Source of the DNA: Actinomadura logoneensis
GTDB taxonomy: Bacteria; Actinomycetota; Actinomycetes; Streptosporangiales; Streptosporangiaceae
Assembly (NCBI RefSeq): GCF_003428695.1
Contig: NZ_QURH01001053.1
Coordinates: 1-37,322 of the forward strand
DNA length: 37,322 nt
Direction of reading: 5' to 3'
Both the position numbers and the translations under genes were made by a program. Shown piece by piece: positions 8,922 to 17,102 of this stretch. The notes under the pieces are model-generated. The model saw nothing but the letters and a program-made list of their open reading frames with translations. It was not told where the DNA came from and made no database searches. The stretch's first letter is position 1, and each line of letters begins with the position of its first letter.

Positions 8922-9913
8922 TCATCGAGCCGCCCGGCGACGTGCGGGTGGTGGCGCTCGGCGAGAGCGCGCACAACATCACCGAGTTCTACGAGCTCAA
9001 GCACCGGATCCTGCGCCACCTGGTCGAGGAGCACGGCTTCACCGCGTTCGTGATGGAGTCGGGGTTCGCCGAGGGGCTGGGCGTCGACGCCTGGCTCCGC
9101 GGCGTCCCGGGCAACGCTGCGGACGCGGCGGCCGGGGCGGATGTCGCGGCCGTGGCCCGCGACGGCATCACCTACCGCTTCGGCGAGGCCGCGCCGATGC
9201 ACCGGCAGCTGGAATGGATGCGCGCCGCCGGGGTCGGCTTCTACGGGATGGACCTGCCCGGGTCGTCCACCTCACCGGGGCCCGCCGTCCGGGTGATCGC
9301 CGAGCGGACGCCCGGCCGGGACCTGCGGGACCTGGTCCGCCGCAGCGACCTGGGCGGACGGACCGAGGCGGCGGTGCGGTGGGCGGCGATGCCGTCCGCC
9401 GAACGGGACGCGCTGCTCCGCGACCTGCGTGCCCTCGCCGTCCACGCCGGGAGCTCGCCGGACGCGGTGGTGCGGCGCACGGCGGCGTCGCTGACGGCCT
9501 TCCTCGACGAGAGGGAGCCGATCGGCGACAGCGACCCCTATCCGAGGGACGCGTTCATGGCCGACACCGTGCGCTGGGTGCTGGAACGCGAGGAGCGCGT
9601 GGTGGTCAGCGCGCACAACGGGCACGTCCAGCGGACGCCGCTGGAGGGGCGTCCGATGATGGGCGCCCTGCTGGACGCGGCGCTCGGTCCCGCCATGGCC
9701 GTCGTCGGGATGACCTACCGCTCCGGTCCGGTGATCCGCTTCGTCCGGCGCTCGGCGCGGCCGTTCGACTGCGACGTCCGTCTTGAGATGCGGGACCGGG
9801 GCGATCCGGACGAACCCGGCGAGGGCTTCGACGCGCTCGTCCGTCTCGACCACGCCGACCTGGTCCCCGGAGCGTTCGAGCGGCTCCGCGCCGAGTTCGA
9901 GGAGTACCGATGA
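8903..9913 (+). CDS. Erythromycin-esterase-like hydrolase
   Basis: This 336-residue protein shows the Ere-fold motifs: GESAHN at 20-25 (the conserved Glu and His), MESGFAEG near 51-58, RDAFMADTVRWVLE near 215-228 and AHNGHVQ at 237-243. In EreA/EreB these Glu and His residues hydrolyse macrolide lactones, but most chromosomal homologues have no known substrate. The protein is somewhat shorter than EreA/EreB (about 400 residues). ATG 8903 lies inside the end of the binding-protein gene (19-nt overlap), with only GGAG 2 nt before it. Sitting between a peptide transporter and a prolyl oligopeptidase, it more likely acts on an imported peptide-like ester or lactone than on macrolides. That is inference. 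Confidence 0.85.
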   Translation: MVLPRLIIEPPGDVRVVALGESAHNITEFYELKHRILRHLVEEHGFTAFVMESGFAEGLGVDAWLRGVPGNAADAAAGADVAAVARDGITYRFGEAAPMHRQLEWMRAAGVGFYGMDLPGSSTSPGPAVRVIAERTPGRDLRDLVRRSDLGGRTEAAVRWAAMPSAERDALLRDLRALAVHAGSSPDAVVRRTAASLTAFLDEREPIGDSDPYPRDAFMADTVRWVLEREERVVVSAHNGHVQRTPLEGRPMMGALLDAALGPAMAVVGMTYRSGPVIRFVRRSARPFDCDVRLEMRDRGDPDEPGEGFDALVRLDHADLVPGAFERLRAEFEEYR

Positions 9914-11883
9914 AGTACCCGCCCACCCGGACGGTCGAGGTCGTCGCGGACGTCGCCGGGATCGCCGTGCCCGACCCCTACCGCTGGCTGGAGGAGGAGA
10001 CGCCCGAGGTCCGGGACTGGCAGCGCGCGCAGGCGGCCCTCGCCACCTCGGTGGCCTTCGACGGGGTGGACCGCGACGCCGTCCGCGCGCTGATCCTGGC
10101 CCACGACGCCGGAGCCCGTCCCGACCTGCCCAGATACGCGGCCGGACGGTGGTTCCGCACCGCCGGGCCGGACCTGGTCGTCTCCGCGTCCCCGTACGGC
10201 GACGGCCGGGTGCTCGCCTCGCTGGGCGCGGGCCTGGCGTCCTGGCTGGCGCCCTCGCCGGACGGCGGCGTCCTCGCGGTCGGGATCTGCGAGGACGGCA
10301 GCGAGCACAACACGATCCGGCTCATCGACACCGCCACCGGCCGCGACCTCAGCGGCGCACCGACCCAGGTCCTGCACAGCGCGTGGGTCGGGGGTGTCTC
10401 CTGGCGGCCCGACTCCAGCGGGTTCTACTTCTTCGCGCTCACCGGCCCCCCGGCGGAGTTCCGGCAGGCGGTCTTCCTGCACCGGCTGGGCACCGGGACG
10501 ACGCTGGAACCGGTCCCGGTCGGGGACTCGCGCGAGTACACGCTGATCCAGACGAGCGGGTGCTGGGAGGTCGCCGCGCACCGGGTGGGCGCGCCCTTCC
10601 CGATCGCGGTCCGGCGCACCGGGGAGCCGTGGCGCCCGTTCCTCACCGGCTGCAAGGGTTCGGTCGCCGGCCACATCGTCGGCGACCGCTACATCGCGGT
10701 CACCGACGTGGACGCCCCGCGCGGCCGGGTCGTGGCGATCTCCCTGGACGACCCGTCGGACTGGACCGAGCTCGTCCCCCAGAGCGACACGGTCCTGCGC
10801 TCGCTGACGCCGGTCGGCGACCACCTGTACCTCAGCGGGTTCGACGCGACCTTCGCGCGCGTCCGCGTCCTGGACCGGGACGGCGCGGTCGTCGAGGAGG
10901 TGCCGCTGCCGGGGCGCGGCGCGCTGTCCTCCCCGTTCTTCCCCCTCACCGGGCTGGCCGTGGGCAACCCCGCGCCGTCCTTCCTGTTCGCCTTCTCCAC
11001 CCTGACCACCTCCTGGGGCGTCCACGCCCACCGGCCCGGCGCGCCGCTGGAAACCCTCGTGGATCCGGCGGTGCGGCTGGACGCCACGGTCGAGGTGGAC
11101 GAGGCGGTCGCCCCGGACGGCGTCCCGATCCCCTTCCACGTGGTCGCCCGCCGCGACGTTCCGCCCGGCCCGCCCGGACCGCCGGTCCTGGTCTCGGCCT
11201 ACGGCGCGGCCGGGGTGCCGTTGCTGCCCGCCTACCAGGCCGACCTGGCGGCCTTCGTCGCGGCGGGCGGCGTCGTCGTCCAGGCGTACCTGCGAGGCGG
11301 CGGCGAGTTCGGACACGACTGGTGGATGGCGGCGCACCGGGAGCGCAAGCAGGTGCGCGACTCCGACCTCGTCGCCGTCGCCGAGCACCTGCTCGCCACC
11401 GGACGGGCGTCCGCCGGGCGGCTCGCGCTCACCGGCGGCTCGGACGGCGGGCTGATGTGCGGGGTCGCCGCGACGACGCGCCCCGACCTGTGGCACGCGG
11501 TGCTGCCGCGGGCGCCGCTGCTCGACCTGATCGGCGGGACGCGCGACCCGTACCTGGAGTTCGTGCTGCGCAAGGCGTGGGGCGATCCGGAGGACCCCGC
11601 CACCGTCCGGCGGTTCCTCGGACTGTCGCCGTACGAGCTGGTCCGGGAGCGGGAGTTCCCCGCCCTCTACATCCAGGCGGGGGCGAACGATCCGCGGTGC
11701 CGTCCGTGGCACGCGCGCAAGTTCGCCGCGCGTCTCCAGGCCGCCCAGCGGGGCGGGGCCCCGATCCTGCTGCACGTCTTCGAGGACGCCGGGCACGGCG
11801 CGGCGACCGGCCACGACGTGGCGGTCGAGCAGGACACCGAGTGGCTGGCGTTCCTGGTCAGGAGTTTCGGCCTGCGGCCCTGA
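9910..11883 (+). CDS. Prolyl oligopeptidase family (S9) serine peptidase
   Basis: This 657-residue protein begins with the classic DPYRWLEE segment of S9A prolyl endopeptidases (residues 22-29), continues with a beta-propeller and ends in an alpha/beta-hydrolase domain. Catalytic residues are visible: Ser511 in GGSDGGL, Asp594 in GANDPR and His629 in AGHG. The usual motif is GxSNGG, so Asp replaces the Asn after the serine. No signal peptide is seen, so it would cut short proline-containing peptides in the cytoplasm, fitting a transporter operon. ATGA overlaps the upstream stop, with GAGGAG 5 nt upstream. The last 26 bp overlap the convergent PucR gene. Confidence 0.93.
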   Translation: MKYPPTRTVEVVADVAGIAVPDPYRWLEEETPEVRDWQRAQAALATSVAFDGVDRDAVRALILAHDAGARPDLPRYAAGRWFRTAGPDLVVSASPYGDGRVLASLGAGLASWLAPSPDGGVLAVGICEDGSEHNTIRLIDTATGRDLSGAPTQVLHSAWVGGVSWRPDSSGFYFFALTGPPAEFRQAVFLHRLGTGTTLEPVPVGDSREYTLIQTSGCWEVAAHRVGAPFPIAVRRTGEPWRPFLTGCKGSVAGHIVGDRYIAVTDVDAPRGRVVAISLDDPSDWTELVPQSDTVLRSLTPVGDHLYLSGFDATFARVRVLDRDGAVVEEVPLPGRGALSSPFFPLTGLAVGNPAPSFLFAFSTLTTSWGVHAHRPGAPLETLVDPAVRLDATVEVDEAVAPDGVPIPFHVVARRDVPPGPPGPPVLVSAYGAAGVPLLPAYQADLAAFVAAGGVVVQAYLRGGGEFGHDWWMAAHRERKQVRDSDLVAVAEHLLATGRASAGRLALTGGSDGGLMCGVAATTRPDLWHAVLPRAPLLDLIGGTRDPYLEFVLRKAWGDPEDPATVRRFLGLSPYELVREREFPALYIQAGANDPRCRPWHARKFAARLQAAQRGGAPILLHVFEDAGHGAATGHDVAVEQDTEWLAFLVRSFGLRP

Positions 11884-13447
11884 TGGCCATCAGGCGCAGC
11901 TGGATCATCGTGGCCAGCCGGGCGTCCGGGTCGCCGAGGTCGATCCCGCCGACCGAGGCCGCCCGGCGCAGCCGGTACCGGAACGTGTTGGGGTGCACGA
12001 ACATCGCCGTGGACGCCAGCGCGACGTCGCCGAAGGCGTCCAGCCAGGCCCGCAGCGTCTCCATCAGGTTCGCCTGGTGCTCCCGGTCGTAGGCGGCGAT
12101 GCGGGCGACCGGGCCGCTGGGCAGGTCGGCCTGCGGGATCAGGTCCGACAGCTCCAGCAGCAGCGCCTCGATGTGCACCTCGTCCAGCAGCGCCACCTGC
12201 CGGTCGAGCACCCCCGCCCGCAGGACGCGCAGGGCCTGCTCGGCGCTGGAGCGCGAGCGGGTGAGCGCCGAGCCGTCCCGGGCGAGGCGGCCGACGCCGA
12301 TCAGCGGACGCAGCCGGGACCCGACCCGGGCCAGGAACTCGCCGGCGATCAGGGTCGCGCGCTCCTCCGCGCCCCCGCGGTCCAGCGGCAGGACGCCGTA
12401 GGCGACGTCGCCGATCAGGGCGGTGACCGAGCGCGGGTGCGCGGCGGTGAGGTGCATGGCGAACGCGTCGGCGAGCCGCTTGCGCTCCGCGCCGACCTGG
12501 GCCGGGGTCTCGGCGGCGGCCGGGGCGACGGTGAGCGCCATGACGATCGCCGGCTCGTCGCGCAGCCCCAGGCGGCGGGCGGCCTCGCGGTTCTCCGGCC
12601 CGCCGCCCAGGGCGGCGCTCAGCAGGTCGGCGCGCATGCGGCGCTCGCTGTCGGCGTCGGCGCGCTGCCAGACCAGGTGCATGGCGACGAGCTTGGACGC
12701 CTCGTAGAGCGACTCGCCGCGCTGTTCGTCCAGCGGCTCGGGGACGACCACCCAGATCGTCCCCAGGATCTCGTCGCCCGCCCGCACCGCGATCGCCGCC
12801 CGCGGCAGCTCGCCGGACTCCGGCAGCGGCGCCACGAAGACCGGGCGCTCGCTGCGGTAGATCGCCTGGAAGACGCCGCGCTCCTCCAGGATCCGGGTGT
12901 AGTGCACGGGGACCTGGCGGCTCAGGATCGTCTGGACGCGCGAGGGGTCGGCCTCGTCCTGGCGGCTGGAGAACGCCAGCAGCCGGGAGTTGCGGTCCTC
13001 GATGGTGACCGGCGCGTCGAGCAGCGCCGCGATCGCGTTCGCGACGGCGAACAGGTCGCCGGAGCGGGCCTGGCCGGACGCGCCGTACGGGTCGCCTTCG
13101 CCCGACAGCGTCCGCAGCATCCCGGCCAGATGGTTCCAGGAGGCGCCGCGCGCGAACGCCAGGACGGCCGTCCCGGACTTCTCGGCCGCCGCGAGCAGGT
13201 CGGCGTCGGGCGTGACCGGGGCGCGGACGACCAGGCCGAGGGCCCCGCGCTCCCCCAGCCGGGTGACGAACCCCGCCAGGTCCTCGTGCAGCCCGACACC
13301 CAGCACCAGGGCGTCCGCCGGCACCTCCGGCTCGTCGAGCGGGTCGTAGATGACGACGCCGCCGATCTCCCGCTGCGTCAGCTCCCCGCAGACCAGCTCC
13401 AGAAGGGTCGAGCCGAACTCCTCCAGGACCCGCGCCAGGCTGGTCAC
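11858..13447 (-). CDS. PucR/CdaR-type transcriptional regulator
   Basis: This 529-residue protein has an N-terminal PucR-like sensor region (~1-125), a central GAF/GGDEF-like CdaR region and a C-terminal PucR helix-turn-helix around residues 475-525 (STAMFVHPNTFRYRLRRAASVGGIDL). PucR regulators usually respond to small nitrogen metabolites and activate nearby catabolic genes. The start is GTG 13447 with no obvious ribosome-binding site. Two short hairpins fill the 66-bp gap to the upstream racemase gene. As the last gene of the D-amino-acid operon, it likely controls that operon and perhaps the convergent peptide operon. The effector is unknown. Confidence 0.92.
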   Translation of the reverse strand: MTSLARVLEEFGSTLLELVCGELTQREIGGVVIYDPLDEPEVPADALVLGVGLHEDLAGFVTRLGERGALGLVVRAPVTPDADLLAAAEKSGTAVLAFARGASWNHLAGMLRTLSGEGDPYGASGQARSGDLFAVANAIAALLDAPVTIEDRNSRLLAFSSRQDEADPSRVQTILSRQVPVHYTRILEERGVFQAIYRSERPVFVAPLPESGELPRAAIAVRAGDEILGTIWVVVPEPLDEQRGESLYEASKLVAMHLVWQRADADSERRMRADLLSAALGGGPENREAARRLGLRDEPAIVMALTVAPAAAETPAQVGAERKRLADAFAMHLTAAHPRSVTALIGDVAYGVLPLDRGGAEERATLIAGEFLARVGSRLRPLIGVGRLARDGSALTRSRSSAEQALRVLRAGVLDRQVALLDEVHIEALLLELSDLIPQADLPSGPVARIAAYDREHQANLMETLRAWLDAFGDVALASTAMFVHPNTFRYRLRRAASVGGIDLGDPDARLATMIQLRLMAIRAAGRNS

Positions 13448-13451
13448 GGAG

Positions 13452-13484
13452 CCGGGCGCACGCCCGGAGCGGCGGCTGCTCCGG
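13452..13484 (-). promoter_or_regulatory. Two adjacent short inverted repeats in the PucR leader
   Basis: CCGGGCG-CA-CGCCCGG (13452-13467) is followed by CCGGAGC-7 nt-GCTCCGG (13464-13484). They share four bases, so only one can form at a time. They lie in the 66 bp between the racemase stop and the PucR GTG start, where a ribosome-binding site would be. They could be a weak terminator, an attenuator or a PucR binding site; the sequence does not decide. Confidence 0.45.
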
Positions 13485-13513
13485 TACGTGATCGTTCGTT
13501 CACCATGACGAGA

Positions 13514-14719
13514 TCATGCCATGCGTTCCGACCGGTCCGACGCCACCTCCACCCCGCCGCCGCCCGCCGGGACGCCGGACGGCCTGCCCACCGCGTCCGC
13601 GCCCGGGACCACCGCCGAGCCGGCGAAGGGGAGCCACACCTTCTCGGCGGTCACGGCGTCCAGCAGTTCGGGGAGGGGGCTGACGCCGAGGCCCGGACCG
13701 GTCGGCACGGCGAGGTGGCCGTCCTCCAACCGGAACGGCTCGGTGATGTCGGTCGTGTAGTACCGGTCGGACGCCGAGGTGTCGCCGGGGAACCCGAAGC
13801 CGGGCAGCGCGGCGAGCGCGACGTTGGCCGCCCGGCCGAGGCCGGTCTCCAGCATGCCGCCGCACCACACCGGGACGTCGTGCGCCGCGCACACGTCGTG
13901 GATGCGCCTGGCCTCCAGGTAGCCGCCGACCCGGCCGGGCTTGATGTTGACGATCTCGCAGGCGCCGAGCGTGATCGCGGTGGCCGCCGCGCGGGCGTCC
14001 ACGATCGACTCGTCCAGGCAGATCGGGGTGGTGAGGCGCTTCGCCAGCTCGGCGTGGCCGAGCAGGTCGTCTTCGGCGAGCGGCTGCTCCAGCATGACCA
14101 GGTCGAAGGCGTCGAGCCTTGCCAGATGCCCGGCCTGGCTGGAGCGGTAGGCGGCGTTGGCGTCCACCTGGAGCGCGATGTCGCCGAAACGCTCGCGGAC
14201 GGCCCGCACCGGCTCGACGTCCCAACCCGGTTCGATCTTGAGCTTGATGCGCTGGTAGCCCGCCTCCAGGTATCCCGCGACGACGTCCAGCAACTGCGGA
14301 ACCGTGTCGGTGATGCCCACCGAGACCCCGCACGGGACCCGCGTCCTGGTCGCGCCGAGGGCCTGGCTCAGCGGCTGGCCGCGTCCGCGCAGCTCGGCGT
14401 CCCAGATCGCGGTCTCCAGCGCGGCCTTGGCCATGCGATGGCCCTTGAACGCCGCGAGCGCCGGCCCCACCTCGTGCGCGCCGCGCACCTCTTTCACCGC
14501 CGGAACCAGATGGCGCCTCAGCACGTCCACGGCGGCGTGGGTGTACTCGGAGGAGTACAGCGGCGCGGTGCCCGCCCCGCACTCCCCCCAGCCCTCGGCC
14601 TCGTCGGTGACGGCGCGCAGCAGCACCACCTCGCGCACGGTCTCGGTGCCGAAGCTGGTGCGGAACGGCGCGACCAGCGGCATCCGCAGGGTGCGGACCT
14701 CCACCCCTTCGATCTTCAT
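13514..14719 (-). CDS. Enolase-superfamily N-succinylamino-acid racemase / o-succinylbenzoate synthase-like (NSAR/OSBS)
   Basis: This 401-residue protein has the full catalytic set of the OSBS/NSAR subgroup: KLK at 159-161 and Lys260 in NIKPGR as the two acid/base lysines, and Asp186 (QVDAN), Glu211 (EQP) and Asp236 (CLDES) as metal ligands. From memory it resembles the Amycolatopsis N-acylamino acid racemase along its whole length. It would interconvert D- and L-N-succinyl amino acids. A MenC role in menaquinone synthesis is possible in this promiscuous family, but no men genes are present. Instead it lies beside a GNAT acyltransferase and an M20 deacylase. ATG 14719 overlaps the upstream stop (ATGA). 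About 25 Gly/Ala/Val-rich residues extend the C-terminus beyond the usual ~370. Confidence 0.92.
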   Translation of the reverse strand: MKIEGVEVRTLRMPLVAPFRTSFGTETVREVVLLRAVTDEAEGWGECGAGTAPLYSSEYTHAAVDVLRRHLVPAVKEVRGAHEVGPALAAFKGHRMAKAALETAIWDAELRGRGQPLSQALGATRTRVPCGVSVGITDTVPQLLDVVAGYLEAGYQRIKLKIEPGWDVEPVRAVRERFGDIALQVDANAAYRSSQAGHLARLDAFDLVMLEQPLAEDDLLGHAELAKRLTTPICLDESIVDARAAATAITLGACEIVNIKPGRVGGYLEARRIHDVCAAHDVPVWCGGMLETGLGRAANVALAALPGFGFPGDTSASDRYYTTDITEPFRLEDGHLAVPTGPGLGVSPLPELLDAVTAEKVWLPFAGSAVVPGADAVGRPSGVPAGGGGVEVASDRSERMA

Positions 14720-15507
14720 GCTCTCTCCACGAGGTATCCGGCGGCGCGGTCGAATCCGAGGACCGTGCCGCCGTCGTCCAGCAGTCCGCCGAGGACCTCC
14801 CGCACGGCCATGCGCCAGGCGGACGCCAGCGCCGGATCGCGCTCGCGCAGTGCCTCGACGTCGTCGGGGACGGCCACCGTGACGACGCTCGCCGCGGTCC
14901 GGCCGATCCGCGGCCCGCCGTCCCGGCCCGGGGCCAGCAGCGCGGGTCCGGACGCCGTCGCCGTCCGCGGGGTGCCCGCGCAGGCGGCCTCGACGTGCGC
15001 CGACGCCAGGTGCCAGCGGACGAACAGGCGGTCGGTGGGGTCGGTGCGGTTGATGTCGTCGTCCATCGGGCCGTAGAAGTCCGGCAGGTACTCGGTCGCG
15101 TCGGCGCCCAGCTTGACCAGGTTGAAGTGCGCGTTGCGGCGGATCAGCGGGTCGAAGGTCCACCAGATCTCGCGGGCGCCGTGGTTCAGCGCCCATTCCC
15201 GCTGGTGCACCTTCAACGCGAAGCCGATGTTCCGTCCCTGCGCCCGTGCCAGGACGCCGGCGATGTGGCTGTGCAGGGCCTCGGACGACGGCGGAGCGAA
15301 GAAGCCGAAACAGGCTCCCACCAGCTCGCCGTCCTCCATGGCCCCGCTCACGTAGCCGCCCGCCTTCGCCAGCGCGCGCAGGAAGTCGGCCGTCACGGGC
15401 GTGCCGGTCGCCCCGGTCCGCCAGATCTCCTCGTACAGGCGGCGGACCGCTTCCAGGTCGCCGACCTCCGCAAGGAGGCGGATCTCCACTTCAGTCACGG
15501 CAGGCAT
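14716..15507 (-). CDS. GNAT acyltransferase, probable D-amino-acid N-succinyltransferase
   Basis: This 263-residue protein is a GNAT-fold acyltransferase of the type found next to NSAR genes (COG3375-like). Visible features are GELVGACFGFF (strand 4), the acetyl-CoA-loop region VLARAQGRNIGFALKVHQREWAL, and the subgroup-typical WWTFDPLIRRNAHFNLVKLGA and YGPMDDDINRTDPTDRLFVRW. In Geobacillus a homologue succinylates D-amino acids to feed the racemase. ATG 15507 is chosen because a GGAGAAG lies 12 nt upstream and the family N-terminus fits; an earlier ATG at 15555 is possible. It overlaps the M20 gene by 17 nt and the racemase gene by 3 nt, so all three are translationally coupled. Confidence 0.88.
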   Translation of the reverse strand: MPAVTEVEIRLLAEVGDLEAVRRLYEEIWRTGATGTPVTADFLRALAKAGGYVSGAMEDGELVGACFGFFAPPSSEALHSHIAGVLARAQGRNIGFALKVHQREWALNHGAREIWWTFDPLIRRNAHFNLVKLGADATEYLPDFYGPMDDDINRTDPTDRLFVRWHLASAHVEAACAGTPRTATASGPALLAPGRDGGPRIGRTAASVVTVAVPDDVEALRERDPALASAWRMAVREVLGGLLDDGGTVLGFDRAAGYLVERA

Positions 15508-16633
15508 GGTTCCAGAGCGCTTCTCCGGACAGCTGGTCCTGCCGAACAGAACCAAGCCCGCCGTTTCGTCCGAGAAGACAACCCAGCAACCCGGTCAGCA
15601 GACGGGTCCTGCGGGGAAGCTCGGCGACAAGGACATGCTCGTCGTCGGCATGCGCACCCCCGCCGACCGCGCCCAGCCCGTCCAGCGTCGCGACACCGAT
15701 CCCCGCCGTCAGATTGCCGTCGGACGCCCCGCCGACGGCCGTCGCGGTGAGCGGCCAATCCGCGATCCGCTCGGCCAACGCGAACAGCTCCCGCGACGCC
15801 CCGGCCTCCAGCGGCGGACGATTGGGCCCGCCCACCACCTCCACCGCCGCGCCGTCCAGACACGGCCTGAGCGCCATCATCGCCGCGTGGACGCGCCGCT
15901 GCTCGGCCTCCGTCCACGCCCTGACGTCCACCTCGAACACGGCTCCCGCCGGAACCGTGTTCACCGTCGTCCCCGCCCTCAGAGTCGTCGGCGTCACGGT
16001 CGTCCCGCCGCCGCCCAACGCCGCCACGGCCACCAGCTGGTGGGCCGCCTCCAAGGCGGCGTTGACCCCCTTCTCGGGATCGAGCCCGGCGTGCGCCGCC
16101 CGCCCGGTCACGCGCACCTCGTACCGGGACACCCCCTTGCGCTCGGTCTTCAACGCCCCGCCGCGCCCGGCCGCCTCCAGCACGAGCACCGCCTCGCACC
16201 GCCGCGCCTCGTCTTCGATCAGCTCCCGCGACGTCGGCGACCCGGGCTCCTCATCCCCGGTGACCAGCAGCGTCACCCCCGAACGGTCGTCCAGCGCGGC
16301 GATCGCGTGAAACGCCATCACCAACCCGGCCTTCATGTCGAAGCACCCGGGCCCACGCATCACCCCGTCCCGCACCTCGAACGGATGCCGCTCCAGCGAC
16401 CCGACCGGCCACACCGTGTCGTGATGCCCCAGCACCAGCACCCGAGGCCGCCCGCCGAACCGCCACCGCAGATGCGTCCGCCCCTCGATGACGATCCGCT
16501 CCGGCTCACTCCCCAGCCGCGCGCGCCCAACGTCCGCGACCACCTCCGCACTCCGCGCGACCGCCTCCAGATCCTCAGAAGGCGACTCGCACCTCACAAG
16601 CCGCTCGATGTCCCCGATCACCCCAACATCCAT
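15491..16633 (-). CDS. M20 family metallopeptidase, probable N-acyl (succinyl) amino-acid deacylase
   Basis: This 380-residue protein has the di-zinc motifs of M20 peptidases: GHHDTVWP with His71 and Asp72, GPGCFDMKAG with Asp99, TGDEEPGS with catalytic Glu128 and Glu129, Glu153 in VLEAAG, and His328 in GGGAHADDEH. Carboxypeptidase G2, ArgE, DapE and N-succinyl-L-amino-acid desuccinylases share this fold. Heading a coupled operon with the GNAT and racemase genes, it best fits the final step, release of the free L-amino acid. I chose ATG 16633. The frame is open upstream to 16858, but that part is Gly/Arg-rich with no family similarity. The last ~30 residues run past the usual domain end and overlap the GNAT start. 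Confidence 0.9.
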   Translation of the reverse strand: MDVGVIGDIERLVRCESPSEDLEAVARSAEVVADVGRARLGSEPERIVIEGRTHLRWRFGGRPRVLVLGHHDTVWPVGSLERHPFEVRDGVMRGPGCFDMKAGLVMAFHAIAALDDRSGVTLLVTGDEEPGSPTSRELIEDEARRCEAVLVLEAAGRGGALKTERKGVSRYEVRVTGRAAHAGLDPEKGVNAALEAAHQLVAVAALGGGGTTVTPTTLRAGTTVNTVPAGAVFEVDVRAWTEAEQRRVHAAMMALRPCLDGAAVEVVGGPNRPPLEAGASRELFALAERIADWPLTATAVGGASDGNLTAGIGVATLDGLGAVGGGAHADDEHVLVAELPRRTRLLTGLLGCLLGRNGGLGSVRQDQLSGEALWNHACRD

Positions 16634-16674
16634 GCCCCCACACTCGCGAACCCGCAGCCTCCCCGACCTGTCGT

Positions 16675-16750
16675 CCCCCACAACATCCCCCCACCCCATT
16701 AGGCCGCCCCAACAACCCTCCTCCCCCAGCCACCACCGCACCCCCACCCC
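16675..16750 (-). promoter_or_regulatory. G-run-rich leader upstream of the D-amino-acid operon
   Basis: On the minus strand, which is the sense strand of the M20 operon, this stretch holds eight or more runs of three to six guanines separated by short spacers, 40-120 nt before ATG 16633. That is the pattern of a G-quadruplex-forming sequence. It is far more skewed than the surrounding high-GC DNA. A regulatory role is inference. Confidence 0.45.
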
Positions 16751-17102
16751 TCCGCCACCGACCGGGCGGCGCGGTAGGCGTGCTCGGTGATCGCGAGTGT
16801 CAAGGGCCAGTGGCGCGGACACGTTCCAGAGTTCTCTTCGAGCGTCAAGACCGACCACATCCGGGCTTATGGGGCCCCTGCCGGCCTCTGCTATCGCGCC
16901 TCGAATCTTCCCGCATTAATGAGCAAGGAACTTCGCACGTTATGCATAGTAGGCAGGTTTGGAAGCAAATACAGTGCCGCTCAGAAGCAGCACGAAAAGG
17001 CCACTTGATGGCGCCTGCCCATCTGGAGGCAGAGGTCTCCGAGCTACAGGTGCACCCCTTCGGAGAACCGAAGATTCAGGCCGACCAAAACGAGAGAGCA
17101 GA
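16751..17102. other. Intergenic region with an AT-richer island
   Basis: No convincing gene is seen. The part from about 16890 to 17000 is much richer in A and T than the rest of the window and includes TTATGCATAGTAG. It probably holds the promoter of the VCBS gene on the plus strand and marks the left edge of the accessory region. Small open frames here lack family similarity and good start sites. Confidence 0.4.

Noticed and set aside
8903-9913. Macrolide resistance gene.
   Set aside because: The Ere fold is present, but overlaps fix it in a peptide-transport operon and no other resistance or mobile markers are nearby.
13514-14719. Annotation as MenC of menaquinone synthesis.
   Set aside because: Sequence alone allows it, but no men genes are near. 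Overlap with the GNAT and M20 genes supports the amino-acid racemase role; OSBS activity remains possible as a side activity.
11993-15076. A 1027-residue open frame on the plus strand.
   Set aside because: It is antisense to the PucR and racemase genes, whose domains and catalytic residues are complete. The frame itself has no recognisable domain.
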